Below, one piece after another: positions 42,751-50,547 of a stretch of 64,000 bases of DNA. Each line of letters starts with the position of its first letter. Positions within the stretch are counted from its first letter, which is position 1. Source of the DNA: JAQCEJ01 sp040881995 (GTDB lineage: Bacteria; Planctomycetota; Planctomycetia; Planctomycetales; Planctomycetaceae). Both the position numbers and the translations under genes were made by a program. Location of the stretch: positions 1-64,000 of the forward strand of contig JBBECD010000105.1 in NCBI GenBank assembly GCA_040881995.1. The letters are read 5' to 3'. Under the pieces are notes generated by a model. The model was not told the origin of the DNA and ran no database searches. It was given only the letters and a program-made list of their open reading frames with translations.

Positions 42751-42800
42751 ATTCCCCACTTTCAATAGCTATATTTTACTGATTTGGGCTAATTCCCCAC
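42751..42800 (-). promoter_or_regulatory. Two GTGGGGAAT direct repeats, candidate MraZ boxes
   Basis: On the minus strand GTGGGGAAT occurs at 42792-42800 and again at 42751-42759, 41 bases apart or about four helical turns. An A+T-rich stretch with TAAAATATAGC lies between and could hold a promoter. Known MraZ proteins bind TGGGN repeats ahead of mraZ. Spacing here is larger than the classical close triplet, so the assignment is tentative. Confidence 0.5.
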
Positions 42801-43515
42801 TGGCGACCGAAGATTAACGGAAGCGTTTGCGAATCTCAAATGAATTCTCTTCTTTTTTTCGATTTTTCCGGAAATAGCGGCATGTCTAGACGATTTTCGC
42901 CTTTTTCGCCGGCCGCAGCACCGGCCGCTGTGCATATCGTGTGGATAACCGTGCCGATCGCGGATACCGTCGCCTCGGCGCAGGGCCGAAACCCCCGCGA
43001 CGTTTCCCGCCCTCGGTGGTGTCCAAATTTAGAAGAGTTCAGCGGGTGGCACGCAACGCCGTTCAGAATATAGGAAGACTTCAGTCGTAACTATTGTGAG
43101 GTACTGACAATAAGTTCGCTGGCTCGGTTGTATTTTCAATTCTTTTCATGGTGCATTGCCTTCACGAAAAGAAGTCATTTTCTATCGATTTACGACACAA
43201 AATTGTAACTTACGACACAAGTTTACCTATTTCGTGAACGGCGTTGGGTGGCACGTCCCTGAGCGGCTGTTCGGATGCAATACCGTGCGAAGGGTGTGGT
43301 TCTCTTCACCAATCGACACGCCCGTCGAAGACTCCGGGATGTGCCACCCAAATTAGGACGCTGCCCCGCCCTCAGCGACTTGTTTTCGCCGTCGAATTCT
43401 CGAGGAGGAACGTGTATACTTCAGGAGATTCTCGCGCTCGCGCGATTCATCTCGGGCTCCATTCCATCTCACATTCCATCAAACGGGCGACCGAACGCAC
43501 GGAAGGCCGATACGA
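42801..43515. other. Intergenic region, no supported gene
   Basis: The stretch includes TGGGTGGCAC near 43245 mirrored by GTGCCACCCA near 43340, a long-range inverted repeat. It also has a 20-base-spaced direct repeat TTACGACACAA (43190-43200 and 43210-43220) in an A+T-rich patch. A single TGTGGATAA, the DnaA-box consensus, lies at 42940-42948. Short frames here look non-coding. Confidence 0.5.
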
Positions 43516-44811
43516 ATGACGACCCTGTTTCGCATACGGCGGACGATGCTCGCCGCATCGCTATGTTTACTGTTGATTCCCTGCTTTTCTTTCCTGAGTT
43601 CTTGGAACTCCGGCGGGCCGCGAATGGCATCGTCCGCCGGCGCGGCGGAGAAGAAGCAATCACAGAAGAAAAAGGCGAACAAGTCGGCGGAGGAAGGAAC
43701 TCCTCGCGATTTTTTCTCCCCGCATTTCATCGTGCACACCGACCTTTCCGCCGAGGATGCCGAAGACCTGCTCAAGCGACTCGAAACGATGGTGAAGCTG
43801 CTCTCCGGCTACTGGGGCCGGCCCTGCCGGCAGACGATTGAATGTTACGTCGTCAAGGATTTGGCGAACTGGCCCAAAGATGTCTTCCCCGGCCGCGCGA
43901 TCGAAAGCCTGGAAGCGGGGGGCGGCGTGACGATGACCACCGTCGTCAGCAACGGAAATGACTTTCAAGCGAAGTCGACCGTCTACGCCGTCGCCGATCG
44001 CGGAACTCCGCAGCACGAAGCCGTTCATGCCTTTTGCGGCCAGACGTTCGGCTCGACCGGGCCGACCTGGTACAGCGAGGGGATGGCTGAGATGGGAAAC
44101 TACTGGAGAGAAAGCGACCATTCCGTCAACTGTGACGAGATCGTGATCCGTTATATCCGCGAATCGGAACCCAAAACCCTCAACGATATCGTGAACTCCG
44201 ACGAACAGACCGGCGACAGTTGGCAAAATTATGCGTGGCGGTGGGCGTTATGCCATCTGCTCGAACACAATCCGAATTACCGCGAGCGATTTCGCCCGTT
44301 AGGACTGGGACTGCTCACCGGCCAAAAAGTTTCGTTCGAGCAGGTTTACGGCTCGATGGCCGACGAAATTTCGTTCGAATATTTGTTCTTCCTCAATAAT
44401 CTGGAAGCGGGTTATCGCGTCGACTTGTGTGCCTGGGACTGGAAGCCGAAGTTCCGCACGCTGAAAGGGACTCGCACACAGAATGTCAAAGTCCTCGCGG
44501 CTAAAGGCTGGCAACCGACGCGGGTCGAGGTCGACGACGAATCGGCCTACGTCTGCCAAGCGGTCGGCGAATGGTCGATTACGGCCGATGGCGAGATGCT
44601 GACGGCAGACGGCAACGACGACGGAGCAGGAAAACTCATCGGCATCGTGATGGACGATTACAAACTCTCGGACGAATTCGAACTCGGCGCGGAAACAACC
44701 TTCACCGCACCCAAGTCGGGCCAGTTGTACGTCCGTTGCCGCGACGGCTGGGGATCCGTCGCCGATAACAAAGGGCAACTGGCGGTAAAGATCAAACTTG
44801 CCGGGAAGTAA
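43516..44811 (+). CDS. Secreted gluzincin-type peptidase with C-terminal carbohydrate-binding-like domain
   Basis: The 431-residue protein has a signal peptide (MLAASLCLLLIPCFSFLSS) and a catalytic pattern QHEAVHAFCGQ near residue 170 (HExxH) followed by TWYSEGMAEMGNYW about 20 residues on. The latter supplies the glutamate expected of the DUF1570/peptidase-MA group. The last 110 residues (VCQAVGEWSITADGEMLTADG to GWGSVADNKGQLAVKI) resemble a PA-IL/LecA-like jelly-roll. It is probably exported and metal-dependent; the substrate is unknown. A lysine-rich linker follows the leader. Confidence 0.75.
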   Translation: MTTLFRIRRTMLAASLCLLLIPCFSFLSSWNSGGPRMASSAGAAEKKQSQKKKANKSAEEGTPRDFFSPHFIVHTDLSAEDAEDLLKRLETMVKLLSGYWGRPCRQTIECYVVKDLANWPKDVFPGRAIESLEAGGGVTMTTVVSNGNDFQAKSTVYAVADRGTPQHEAVHAFCGQTFGSTGPTWYSEGMAEMGNYWRESDHSVNCDEIVIRYIRESEPKTLNDIVNSDEQTGDSWQNYAWRWALCHLLEHNPNYRERFRPLGLGLLTGQKVSFEQVYGSMADEISFEYLFFLNNLEAGYRVDLCAWDWKPKFRTLKGTRTQNVKVLAAKGWQPTRVEVDDESAYVCQAVGEWSITADGEMLTADGNDDGAGKLIGIVMDDYKLSDEFELGAETTFTAPKSGQLYVRCRDGWGSVADNKGQLAVKIKLAGK

Positions 44812-44879
44812 AAAACGGTGAGCAAGGCCGAGTCAAAGGCATTCCCCGACTGACACAAGATTTCTTACAGGCCCCTCGA

Positions 44880-44981
44880 CGAAGCAGAGCTTCGAAGACG
44901 TGCGTTCCCAAGCGGCGCATGGGAACGAGGAAGGCCTCCTTTTCTGACTCATCCCTCATCCTTCATCCTTCATCCCTTAAA
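44880..44981. repeat. Two dispersed repeats upstream of sdhC
   Basis: AGAGCTTCGAAGACGTGCG leads into the GTTCCCAAGCGGCGCATGGGAAC palindrome at 44903-44927, followed by a single CTGACTCATCCCTCATCC arm to about 44981. About 140 bases remain before sdhC for its promoter and leader. Confidence 0.8.
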
Positions 44982-45121
44982 AACGCTGCTCCGCACGATT
45001 GCAGTTCGGGGTCATTCCCCTATAATCCTGTAGGTTCTGACCCGAGTTTATTCAATCGTCGTAATGGTTTTCGTTGCGTTCACGTTCCGGCCTGGGCCGC
45101 AGGATGTGAAAGGAGCCGATC

Positions 45122-45784
45122 TTGAACTGGCTGATGCGAGCTCTCTCTTCTTCTGTGGGGAAGAAGTTTGTGATGGCGATCACGGGGTTGCTGTTATGCG
45201 GTTTTCTGGTCGTGCATCTGGCGGGAAATGCTTTGTTAATCGTCGGTCCCGACGCGTACAACGCCTATGCCCATAAGCTGCACAGTCAGGAAGGGCTGCT
45301 CAAAGTCGCCGAAGTCGGGCTGTTCCTGCTGTTTGCTTTTCACATTTACTTGGCCTTTTCGCTGACGCGGATGAACCAGCAGGCCCGCCAGATCTCGTAC
45401 GCCCGCAAGGAAACGAAGATCGACGAACCGGGGCCGACCCGCCGCATCAGCAACTGGATGATGGTCACGGGATTCGTCGTGCTGGGGTTTCTGATCGTGC
45501 ATCTGGCCGATTTCACGATCGAAGCCCGCGACTTCGACTACGAGGGTAAAGAACCATACGACAAAGCGGTGATGATTCTGACGAACCCGATCTCCATGGT
45601 CGTGTACGTCATCGGCAGCATCGCTTTGTGGGTGCACCTCACGCATGGTTTCGCCAGCTCTTTTCAGTCGCTGGGGCTGCTGCATCCCAAAATCAAAAAT
45701 GCCGTCGAATGGTTCGGCATCGTCTTCGCGGGGGTCATCGGAGTCGGATTCGGCCTCTTCGTGTTTTGGGCCATGTCACAATGA
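45122..45784 (+). CDS. sdhC: Succinate dehydrogenase cytochrome b subunit
   Basis: The 220-residue membrane subunit starts at TTG (45122), which has AAAGGAG upstream; the ATG at 45134 is possible but lacks such a site. About five hydrophobic helices carry the likely haem and quinone histidines in VVHLAGN, FHIYLAFS, IVHLADF and WVHLTHGFASSFQSLG. This is the single-anchor b558 type, found with sdhA and sdhB in Bacillus, Bacteroidetes and planctomycetes. It anchors the complex and passes electrons to quinone. It is first of sdhCAB. Confidence 0.9.
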   Translation: MNWLMRALSSSVGKKFVMAITGLLLCGFLVVHLAGNALLIVGPDAYNAYAHKLHSQEGLLKVAEVGLFLLFAFHIYLAFSLTRMNQQARQISYARKETKIDEPGPTRRISNWMMVTGFVVLGFLIVHLADFTIEARDFDYEGKEPYDKAVMILTNPISMVVYVIGSIALWVHLTHGFASSFQSLGLLHPKIKNAVEWFGIVFAGVIGVGFGLFVFWAMSQ

Positions 45785-45908
45785 ACACCGGCAGCAGCAG
45801 CACGCGAAAACCTGTACTCCCACGCCATTACAACCGAAATTTTCTACGCAACATCATGGGCGCATCAGCGCGGTTTGACCTGCCCATCGATCTACAGGAG
45901 TGGTCAGC

Positions 45909-47837
45909 ATGAGCACGGTGTCCACCACGACACTGAATTCGAGAGTTCCCTCCGGGCCGATGTCGGAACGCTGGGAACGTCGCATACAGGAACTCAAGCT
46001 CGTCAACCCGGCGAACAAACGAAAGTACAACATCATCGTCGTCGGAACCGGCCTCGCGGGAGCCTCGGCCGCCGCGTCGCTCGGCGAACTCGGTTACAAC
46101 GTGATGTCGTTCTGTCTGCAAGACAGTCCCCGCCGGGCGCACAGCATCGCCGCCCAGGGGGGGATCAACGCCGCCAAGAATTACCCGAACGACGGCGACA
46201 GCGTCTGGCGGCTGTTCTACGACACCGTCAAAGGGGGCGATTTTCGCGCGCGCGAATCGAACGTCTATCGTCTGGCCTATCTCAGCAACCTGATCATCGA
46301 TCACTGCGCCGCTCAGGGTGTTCCTTTCGCCCGCGAATACGGCGGCACGCTCGCCAACCGCTCGTTCGGCGGGGCGCAGGTCTCGCGAACATTTTACGCC
46401 CGCGGACAGACCGGTCAGCAACTGCTGCTCGGCGCCTACAGCTCGATGATGCGGCAGGTCGAAGCGGGACGCGTCAAAATGTTCCCTCGCAAAGAAATGA
46501 TGGACCTCGTGCTCGTCGACGGCGTGGCACGCGGCATCATCACTCGCGACCTCGTCACCGGCAAATACGAATCGTTCGCCGCCGACGCCGTGTTGTTGTG
46601 CACCGGCGGTTACGGCAACGTCTATTATCTCTCGACCAATGCCAAAAATTGCAACGTGACGGCGGCATGGCGTTGCCATAAACGGGGGGCCTATTTCGCC
46701 AACCCCTGTTTCACGCAGATTCACCCGACGTGCATTCCAATCTCGGGGCACTATCAGTCCAAACTGACGCTGATGAGCGAAAGTCTGCGAAACGACGGCC
46801 GCGTCTGGGTGCCGAAAGCACAGAACGACCCGCGTGCTCCCGATCAAATCCCCCACGACGAACGCGATTACTTTCTCGAACGACGTTACCCGGCATTCGG
46901 CAATCTCGTGCCGCGCGACGTCGCGTCGCGAGCGGCGAAAGAACGCTGCGATGCCGGTTATGGCGTCGGCAAGACCAGGATGTCGGTCTATCTCGACTTC
47001 CAGGACGCCATCCAACGATTGGGAGAGGAGACAGTCCGAACCCGGTACGGCAACCTGTTCGACATGTATCACAAAATCACCGATGAAAACCCCTACAAAG
47101 TGCCGATGCGGATTTATCCCGCGGTGCACTACGCCATGGGGGGGCTGTGGGTCGACTATCACCTGCAGAGCACCATCCCGGGGTTGTTCGTGCTCGGCGA
47201 AGCGAATTTCTCCGATCACGGAGCCAATCGCCTCGGCGCCAGCGCCCTCATGCAGGGGCTGGCCGATGGGTACTTCATCATTCCCTATACCGTCGGCGAT
47301 CATCTGGCGTCCCAATCGCACCCCAAAGTCACGACCGATCACCCCGCGTTCGCCGCGACGATGGCCGAAGCGGTCGGCCGCGCCGAACAGATTCTGTCGA
47401 TTCACGGCAGCCGGTCGGTCGACAGCATCCATCGCGAACTCGGCACGCTGATGTGGGAAAACGTCGGCATGTCGCGGACCGCCGAGGGGCTGACGGCGAC
47501 GATCGACAAAATTCGCACGTTGCGAAGAGAATTCTGGAAGAACGTCAAGGTGATGGGGAGCGGCGAAACCTTCAACCAGAACCTCGAACACGCGGGCCGG
47601 CTGGCCGATTTCCTCGAATTCGCCGAACTCCTGACGACCGATGCGCTTCATCGCAACGAGTCGTGCGGCGGACATTTCCGCGAGGAATACCAGGCCGAGA
47701 ACGAGGCGCTGCGCGACGACGAGAACTACTGTTACGCCGCCGCGTGGGAATTCAAGGGAGCCGATCAGGCTCCGCAGTTGCACAAAGAACCTCTCACGTT
47801 TGAGGAAGTCCATCTGACGACGAGGAGCTATAAATAA
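45909..47837 (+). CDS. sdhA: Succinate dehydrogenase flavoprotein subunit
   Basis: The 642-residue flavoprotein starts at the ATG at 45909, eight bases after AGGAG; a GTG nine bases earlier lies inside that site. NIIVVGTGLAGASAAASLGE near residue 40 binds FAD, and HSIAAQGGINAAKNYPNDGD carries the histidine that links FAD covalently. FTQIHPTCIPISGHY and HGANRLGASALMQGLADGYF complete the fumarate-reductase/succinate-dehydrogenase signature. It oxidises succinate to fumarate in the TCA cycle at the inner membrane. The stop directly abuts sdhB. Confidence 0.95.
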   Translation: MSTVSTTTLNSRVPSGPMSERWERRIQELKLVNPANKRKYNIIVVGTGLAGASAAASLGELGYNVMSFCLQDSPRRAHSIAAQGGINAAKNYPNDGDSVWRLFYDTVKGGDFRARESNVYRLAYLSNLIIDHCAAQGVPFAREYGGTLANRSFGGAQVSRTFYARGQTGQQLLLGAYSSMMRQVEAGRVKMFPRKEMMDLVLVDGVARGIITRDLVTGKYESFAADAVLLCTGGYGNVYYLSTNAKNCNVTAAWRCHKRGAYFANPCFTQIHPTCIPISGHYQSKLTLMSESLRNDGRVWVPKAQNDPRAPDQIPHDERDYFLERRYPAFGNLVPRDVASRAAKERCDAGYGVGKTRMSVYLDFQDAIQRLGEETVRTRYGNLFDMYHKITDENPYKVPMRIYPAVHYAMGGLWVDYHLQSTIPGLFVLGEANFSDHGANRLGASALMQGLADGYFIIPYTVGDHLASQSHPKVTTDHPAFAATMAEAVGRAEQILSIHGSRSVDSIHRELGTLMWENVGMSRTAEGLTATIDKIRTLRREFWKNVKVMGSGETFNQNLEHAGRLADFLEFAELLTTDALHRNESCGGHFREEYQAENEALRDDENYCYAAAWEFKGADQAPQLHKEPLTFEEVHLTTRSYK

Positions 47838-48602
47838 ATGAGCGAGTCACTCAACCTGACCCTCAAAGTCTGGCGTCAGGCGTCGCGCGACGCGAACGGC
47901 GCGTTCCGCACTTATCAATTGAGCGGCATTTCCATCGATATGTCGTTTCTGGAAATGCTCGACGTGCTGAACGAGCATCTCATCGGCCGCGGCGAAGAAC
48001 CGGTCGCCTTCGACCACGATTGCCGCGAAGGCATCTGCGGAACCTGCGGGGTCGTGATCAACGGCCAGCCGCACGGTCCCGATACGAAGACCACGACCTG
48101 CCAGTTGCACATGCGGCGTTTCAATAACGGCGATACGATCGTGATCGAACCGTGGCGGGCGTCGTCGTTCCCGGTGATCAAAGACCTCGTCGTCGACCGC
48201 TCGGCGTTCGACCGCATCATGCAGGCGGGGGGATATGTGTCGGTCAACACCGGCAACGCTCCCGATGCCAATGCGGTGCTCGTCCCCGGCAGAGAACAGG
48301 AAAAAGCGATGGACGCCGCCGCCTGCATCGGCTGCGGGGCTTGCGTCGCCGCCTGCAAAAACGCCTCGGCGATGCTGTTCGTATCGGCGAAGGTCTCGCA
48401 ACTGGCGATTCTGCCGCAGGGGAAACCCGAGCGTGCCGAACGCGTCGTCAAGATGGTGGCCCGCATGGACGAAGAAAACTTCGGATCGTGCACGAACACC
48501 TACGAATGCGAAGCGGCCTGCCCCGCGGCGATTTCCGTCACCAACATCGCGCGGCTGAACCGCGAATACTTCAAGGCGATGCTGGTCTCCGATTCGGTTT
48601 AA
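47838..48602 (+). CDS. sdhB: Succinate dehydrogenase iron-sulfur subunit
   Basis: The 254-residue protein carries a plant-type [2Fe-2S] site (CREGICGTCGVVINGQPHGP near residue 59) and two ferredoxin-type clusters: CIGCGACVAACKNASAMLF near 160 and CTNTYECEAACP near 218. It passes electrons from SdhA to the membrane anchor. It starts immediately after the sdhA stop, so the three genes are one operon. Length is normal. Confidence 0.95.
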   Translation: MSESLNLTLKVWRQASRDANGAFRTYQLSGISIDMSFLEMLDVLNEHLIGRGEEPVAFDHDCREGICGTCGVVINGQPHGPDTKTTTCQLHMRRFNNGDTIVIEPWRASSFPVIKDLVVDRSAFDRIMQAGGYVSVNTGNAPDANAVLVPGREQEKAMDAAACIGCGACVAACKNASAMLFVSAKVSQLAILPQGKPERAERVVKMVARMDEENFGSCTNTYECEAACPAAISVTNIARLNREYFKAMLVSDSV

Positions 48603-48990
48603 CGTTGAAGTACAGGCGAGAAGATTTTTTACCACAGAGGCACAAAGAACGGACCAATGACGAATGTCGAAGCGCAAGTTTTGAAGTTGCGCTATTCAAA
48701 CCCTCGCCCACCGGGAGAGGGTGGCCGCGCAGCGGCCGGGTGAGGGGAGAGATCGACGATTGATCGTGAGCAAAAACGATTCAACGTTCCATGCGCCCCT
48801 CACCCGACTGCTATGCAGTCGACCTCTCCCGGTGGGAGAGGTGAAGAACTGCGAAACTTCAAAAAGCGCATGCGAGGTTTTTTCCTTCGACATTTAAGCA
48901 TTCAGTCATTCGGATTTGATTCGACATTCGGATTTCGTCATTCGTCATTTCAGTATTCTCTGTGTCTCTGTGGTTAGCTCTTTTAACAGC
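48603..48990. repeat. Nested inverted repeats between sdhB and gcvT
   Basis: The outer pair is ACCACAGAGGCACAAAG at about 48631-48648 with CTGTGTCTCTGTGGTTAGC at 48960-48978. Inside is an AATGACGAATGTCGAA arm near 48655-48672 with its mirror near 48893-48950. Inside again are CCACCGGGAGAGGG and CTCACCCG/CGGGTGAG elements at about 48706-48745 and 48788-48843. Three shells of symmetry thus fill the gap. The outer right arm ends about 40 bases before the gcvT start and could be misread as coding. Confidence 0.85.
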
Positions 48991-49018
48991 GATGACAGAA
49001 ACGACGAGCGAGGCAACG

Positions 49019-50092
49019 ATGGGATTGCGAACCCCCTGTTACGACTGGCACGTTGAGCACGGGGGGAGAATGGTCGATTTCGCCGGCTGGGATATGCCGG
49101 TGCAATACACCTCGATCACCGACGAACATCACGCCGTCCGCAAAAATTGCGGGCTGTTCGACGTCTCGCATATGGCAAGGCTGAAAATCGCCGGACCCGA
49201 CGACGCGCAGTTCATCGACTCGCTGATCACGAACGACATCACCGGCCTGAAACCGGGCGAGATTCGTTATTCGCTAATGACCAATACAACCGGCGGCGTG
49301 CTCGACGACATTCTCGTCTACCGCTTCGACGACGACTTTCTGATGGTCGTCAACGCCTCGAACCGCGCGAAAATCGTCGACTGGCTGGCGCAGCATCAGT
49401 CGGGATTCGACGTCACGGTTGCCGATCTTACGATCGAACAAGCGATGATTGCCGTACAGGGGCCGAATGCCGTTTCGCTCCTCTCGCCGCTGGTGAACGA
49501 CGCGATTGCGTCGCTCAAGTATTATACGGGAATCAAGACGACGGTCGATTCCGCCGCCGCGATCGTCAGCCGCACCGGTTACACCGGCGAGGACGGTTTC
49601 GAAGTGATTCTCCCCGCGGACAAGGCCGCCGCGTTATGGCAGCGGCTGATCGCCGCCGGGGCACAAGCCGCCGGGCTCGGTTGCCGCGACACGTTGCGTC
49701 TCGAAGCCGGCATGCCGCTGTACGGTCACGAATTGAACGAAACGACCGACCCGCTGTCAGCCGGGCTGGCCTTCGCCGTGAAACTCGACGGCCGGCATTT
49801 TCCCGGTTCCTCGGTCCTGGCCGACATCAAGAAAAACGGCCCGAAGCAACGCCGCGTCGGTCTCGAACTTTCGGGGAAACGAATCGCCCGCGAACACGCC
49901 GCCGTGCTGAAGAACGGCGAAACCATCGGCGAAGTGACATCGGGAACATTTTCCCCCACGCTGGAAAAAACGATCGCGATGGCTTACGTCAGCGCCGATC
50001 TGTCGAAGGCCGGCAACGACGTGCAAGTCGACATCCGCGGCACGAGTGTCGAGGCGAAGATCGTCAAAATCCCCTTCTATAAACGCGGGTGA
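49019..50092 (+). CDS. gcvT: Glycine cleavage system aminomethyltransferase (T protein)
   Basis: The 357-residue reading starts at the ATG at 49019 (MGLRTPCYDWHVEHGGRMVDFAGWDMP), which matches the family start; an ATG 27 bases earlier is possible, and anything further upstream is repeat. FDVSHMARLKIAGPDD near residue 47 and GYTGEDGFEVILPADKA near 188 are T-protein motifs. It moves the methylene group from the lipoyl H protein to tetrahydrofolate, releasing ammonia. gcvH and gcvP are not in view. Upstream regulation by a glycine riboswitch is not evident. Confidence 0.93.
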   Translation: MGLRTPCYDWHVEHGGRMVDFAGWDMPVQYTSITDEHHAVRKNCGLFDVSHMARLKIAGPDDAQFIDSLITNDITGLKPGEIRYSLMTNTTGGVLDDILVYRFDDDFLMVVNASNRAKIVDWLAQHQSGFDVTVADLTIEQAMIAVQGPNAVSLLSPLVNDAIASLKYYTGIKTTVDSAAAIVSRTGYTGEDGFEVILPADKAAALWQRLIAAGAQAAGLGCRDTLRLEAGMPLYGHELNETTDPLSAGLAFAVKLDGRHFPGSSVLADIKKNGPKQRRVGLELSGKRIAREHAAVLKNGETIGEVTSGTFSPTLEKTIAMAYVSADLSKAGNDVQVDIRGTSVEAKIVKIPFYKRG

Positions 50093-50121
50093 CCATTTGC
50101 AGGAGCACAGGAACAGAAATC

Positions 50122-50436
50122 ATGGCGGACAAAACGCCGCGAAATTATTCGCCGCATCAACAGAAAATTATTAAGCGATTTTATAACAATCGCGAACAGC
50201 TCGACGAACAGCGGCTTGGCGAACTCGTCGCCGATTTGTATCTGGCCAGCGCCGCCAAGCAGAAAAAGTTGTGGGTCAGCGCCCGCGAGATGATGGAGCG
50301 ACTCAACGTCCCCGCTTCGCGAATCGAACACGTGATCTCGAGCGAAAAACCCGAGCTTCTCGCCGAGGTGGTCAAGGATTTGCAGTCGGGTAAAATTCCC
50401 AAAGCTCCGCCGCCGGCAAAACCTTCAGACAAATAA
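50122..50436 (+). CDS. Small hypothetical protein
   Basis: The 104-residue protein from the ATG at 50122 follows AGGAACAG and comes 29 bases after gcvT on the same strand. It is charged and helical: KTPRNYSPHQQKIIKRFYNNREQLDEQRLGELVADLYLASAAKQKKLW then SAREMMERLNVPASRIEHVISSEKPELLAEVV, with a P/K-rich tail. It appears soluble and cytoplasmic. I do not recognise a named family; the neighbours give no functional clue beyond possible cotranscription with gcvT. Confidence 0.65.
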   Translation: MADKTPRNYSPHQQKIIKRFYNNREQLDEQRLGELVADLYLASAAKQKKLWVSAREMMERLNVPASRIEHVISSEKPELLAEVVKDLQSGKIPKAPPPAKPSDK

Positions 50437-50547
50437 TGGTCATCCACTATATGGCAGCTTGATGCTCAAACCGTTATCTTGTGGGTCTGCTGCCTGCCTC
50501 TTCCTCTGGCTCTGGACCCTCGACCCTCACCCCTCGCCGGACCGACC

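Noticed and set aside
42940..42948. DnaA box TGTGGATAA as part of a replication origin
   Set aside because: A single box without clustering, dnaA or dnaN is not evidence of an origin.
45828..47813. 661-codon open frame on the minus strand opposite sdhA
   Set aside because: It is fully antisense to a certain gene, has no recognisable domain, and is rich in R, H and D as expected from reading high-G+C codons backwards.
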